Position numbers and translations under genes: made by a program. DNA of 64,000 bases, from contig CACEGG010000003.1 in the NCBI GenBank assembly GCA_902559035.1, forward strand, positions 85,608 to 149,607, read 5' to 3'. This DNA is from an uncultured Bacteroidota bacterium. Its GTDB lineage: Bacteria > Bacteroidota > Bacteroidia > Flavobacteriales > Flavobacteriaceae. This document shows positions 61,982 through 64,000 of this stretch, piece by piece (position 1 is the first letter of the stretch; each line of letters opens with the position of its first letter). The notes beneath the pieces were generated by a model, which worked only from the letters and a program-made list of their open reading frames with translations, was not told the DNA's origin and made no database searches.

Positions 61982-62768
61982 AATAGCAATAATTGGATGT
62001 GGTTGGCTGGGTCTTCCCTTAGCCAAGAAACTTATAAAAGAAAATTTTATTGTTAAAGGATCTACAACTTCAAAAGAAAAAATTTCTGTTCTTAAAACTG
62101 AGAAAATAGAGCCATTTCTGATTGATTTAAATAAAAATTTAGACAAAGAAATTTTGAATTCATTTTTAAAGAATGTCGATGTTTTAATAATTAATATTCC
62201 TCCTAAAATTAGAAAGGAAAAAACAATCAATTATTACAGTAAAATTAAAAAAATCACAAGTAACAATCTTATTAAAAAAATTAATAATATTATTTTTATT
62301 AGCAGTACCTCTGTATATGGACCAAAACAAGGGAAAATTAATTCTCAAACTATTCCTTCACCAGACACTATAAATGGAAAAGAAATATTAAAAACTGAAA
62401 AATTATTTGACAACAAAAATAATACTATTATAAGATTTGGAGGATTAATAAATGAGACTAGAAATCCATTAAATTATTTGATAAAAAAACAAGAGGTTTT
62501 AAATTCTGACGCACCTATTAATTACATTCATCTAGAGGATTGCATTGGAATAATTCTTTCAGTAATTAAAAAAAATAAATGGGGTAAAATATACCTGGGA
62601 GTTACTCCTTTTCATCCTACCAAGAAAAATTATTTTGATAATTTATGTGAGAAAAAAAGAATTAAAAAATTAAACTTTTCTTCATTAAAAACTTTAATTA
62701 ATAAAGAAATAAACGACGAGAAAATTTATAAGGATTTAAATTATAAGTTTGAATTCCCTAATCTTTAA
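61968..62768 (+). CDS. NAD(P)-binding epimerase-like protein (YeeZ-type SDR)
   Basis: [55 protein letters not shown]. Confidence 0.82.
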   Translation: MSQLKIAIIGCGWLGLPLAKKLIKENFIVKGSTTSKEKISVLKTEKIEPFLIDLNKNLDKEILNSFLKNVDVLIINIPPKIRKEKTINYYSKIKKITSNNLIKKINNIIFISSTSVYGPKQGKINSQTIPSPDTINGKEILKTEKLFDNKNNTIIRFGGLINETRNPLNYLIKKQEVLNSDAPINYIHLEDCIGIILSVIKKNKWGKIYLGVTPFHPTKKNYFDNLCEKKRIKKLNFSSLKTLINKEINDEKIYKDLNYKFEFPNL

Positions 62769-63262
62769 TTTAAAAGTATTTTATCATCTTTTTGTGATAC
62801 CTCTAAGTTCATTGTTTTAACTAATGCATTATAAGAATTAACAATATCTTTTAAATGTTTTCTAAATGTTTTAGAATTTTCAAAAGATAAATCATCAATA
62901 TTTATTTTTAGAATATCAGTCTTTAACACTCTAAATCGGCCTATAACTTGGGGATGATTTAAGGCATGTGGAATATTTTTATCATTTATCTTCAAAATAT
63001 CTGTTTTTAAAAGATTTATAGGAAAATTTAGTTGCTTTGATTCTATAAGAGGAATTTTTTTAACAGTATTAATTAGATTAATATCTTTCCATTGTTCAAA
63101 AACATCACTATAATTAATGTCTAAATTCAAAGTTGAGGGTAAAGAGTCTTTAATAAAACTGTCCAAAGCGTTATAATCTAAAGATGAGGTATTAGAAACT
63201 GGTTGATTATTTGAAGAACAACCAATAATAAGTAGAACAATTAATAATTTAAAGAGCTTCAT
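62765..63262 (-). CDS. lipoprotein of unknown function
   Basis: MKLFKLLIVLLIIGCSSNNQ signal peptide II-type lipobox. Confidence 0.7.
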   Translation of the reverse strand: MKLFKLLIVLLIIGCSSNNQPVSNTSSLDYNALDSFIKDSLPSTLNLDINYSDVFEQWKDINLINTVKKIPLIESKQLNFPINLLKTDILKINDKNIPHALNHPQVIGRFRVLKTDILKINIDDLSFENSKTFRKHLKDIVNSYNALVKTMNLEVSQKDDKILLN

Positions 63263-63303
63263 GATAATATCTTGAGCTCAAAATTAACTATTTTTCTAAG
63301 ATT

Positions 63304-64000
63304 CTATTGTGTTTTAAACGAATAGACTATAGAATAGCTAGCATTAGTTCCGTCTGATGTCTTCACTCTCCAGTAATAAGTCGTAGCAGCCTCAAGCTCA
63401 ACATCCACAGTCTCTGACGATAAATTACTAAGTGCAGAAGTTGGGGTTTGTTTCCCATCCACCTTGTCTACATAAACTGTGTAACTAAGCGTGTCTCCAC
63501 TATCAGGATCCGAACCGTCCCAAGTAAATGTGGCTTTACCCTCACTAAGAGTAATTGTTGATCCAGATGCAGGTGCTGTAAGATCTGCTGGGAACGGGGC
63601 ATAATTAACCACACCCTCTCCAGCCAAGTAAAACTTCCAAAGATCACTAGGTGTCGATGTTGTAGTTGTTGTATTCTTAGAAGTTACTCTCCAAGAATAA
63701 GGAACTCCTTTATCAAGTGTGGCAGTAGTGCTAGTAGAAGATACTCCGTTTTTGTTTGTAGCAGTACTCGAATTTAAGTTAGTGATTTGAACATCATACG
63801 TATTGGTATTAGCAGAAGCGTTCCAATTAAAAGTGACTGTACTTTGAGTATCCGATACACTAGTTCCAGTCTCACATGTTTTATTGTTAGCAGGAGCAAC
63901 TAATGTTGCTTTTCCTGGGGGAGTTGGAGTTGGGCCTCCGCCTCCTCCGCCTCCGCCACCGCCGCCACCGCCGGTGTCATCTCCTCCTCCGCCACCACAG
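63304..64000 (-). CDS. surface lipoprotein with fibronectin-type-III-like repeats and poly-Gly linker, N-terminus beyond window
   Basis: Frame is open from 63304 to the edge: C-GGGGDDTGGGGGGGGGGGGPTPTPPGKATLVAPANNKTC...TFNWNASANTNTYDVQI...YSWRVTSKN...TFTWDGSDPDSGDTLSYTVYVD...TYYWRVKTSDG. Two repeats ending YxWRV. Confidence 0.78.
   Translation of the reverse strand, partial: CGGGGGDDTGGGGGGGGGGGGGPTPTPPGKATLVAPANNKTCETGTSVSDTQSTVTFNWNASANTNTYDVQITNLNSSTATNKNGVSSTSTTATLDKGVPYSWRVTSKNTTTTTSTPSDLWKFYLAGEGVVNYAPFPADLTAPASGSTITLSEGKATFTWDGSDPDSGDTLSYTVYVDKVDGKQTPTSALSNLSSETVDVELEAATTYYWRVKTSDGTNASYSIVYSFKTQ

Noticed and set aside
1-64000. CRISPR arrays, transposases, integrases, phage genes, rRNA
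   Set aside because: No spaced direct repeats, no DDE/tyrosine recombinase ORFs and no rRNA sequence recognised on either strand.

Overview
AT-rich 64 kb window, most likely from a marine Flavobacteriia/Bacteroidetes genome (TTG-N19-TAnnTTTG promoters, Wza/Wzi/MetG family types; taxonomy is inferred). Positions 1 to about 46.1 kb form a large surface-polysaccharide region. It holds a dTDP-rhamnose block (rfbD partial, rfbC, rfbA), two initiating sugar-phosphate transferases, two Wzx-like flippases, two Wzy-like polymerases, many glycosyltransferases, an asparagine-synthase-type amidotransferase, several nucleotide-sugar dehydrogenases/epimerases, gmd/fcl, a UDP-xylose-type decarboxylase, and Wzi, Wzz and Wza-like export proteins. 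Positions about 46.2-64 kb are housekeeping: tRNA-Leu(CAA), prs, rplY, pth, ribF, serS, rsmA, mgtE, a SerA-like dehydrogenase, an ArsC-like phosphatase, lysC, mfd and metG. The right edge carries a Gly-rich lipoprotein with fibronectin-like repeats. The most interesting signals are: (1) a LicC-like nucleotidyltransferase fused to a CobD/HisC-like PLP enzyme next to a LicD-like transferase, a possible self-contained phospho-amino-alcohol decoration module; (2) a pseudaminic-acid-type nonulosonate cluster with no recognisable PseG but with an added aldo/keto reductase, class III aminotransferase and N-formyltransferase; (3) a metG reading frame with no ATG/GTG/TTG start ahead of its conserved N-terminus; (4) five of five convergent gene pairs that overlap or abut, three of them at palindromic shared stop codons; (5) promoter -7 boxes very close to start codons, suggesting near-leaderless mRNAs. 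All homology calls are from reading translated sequence and motifs; no database search was run.
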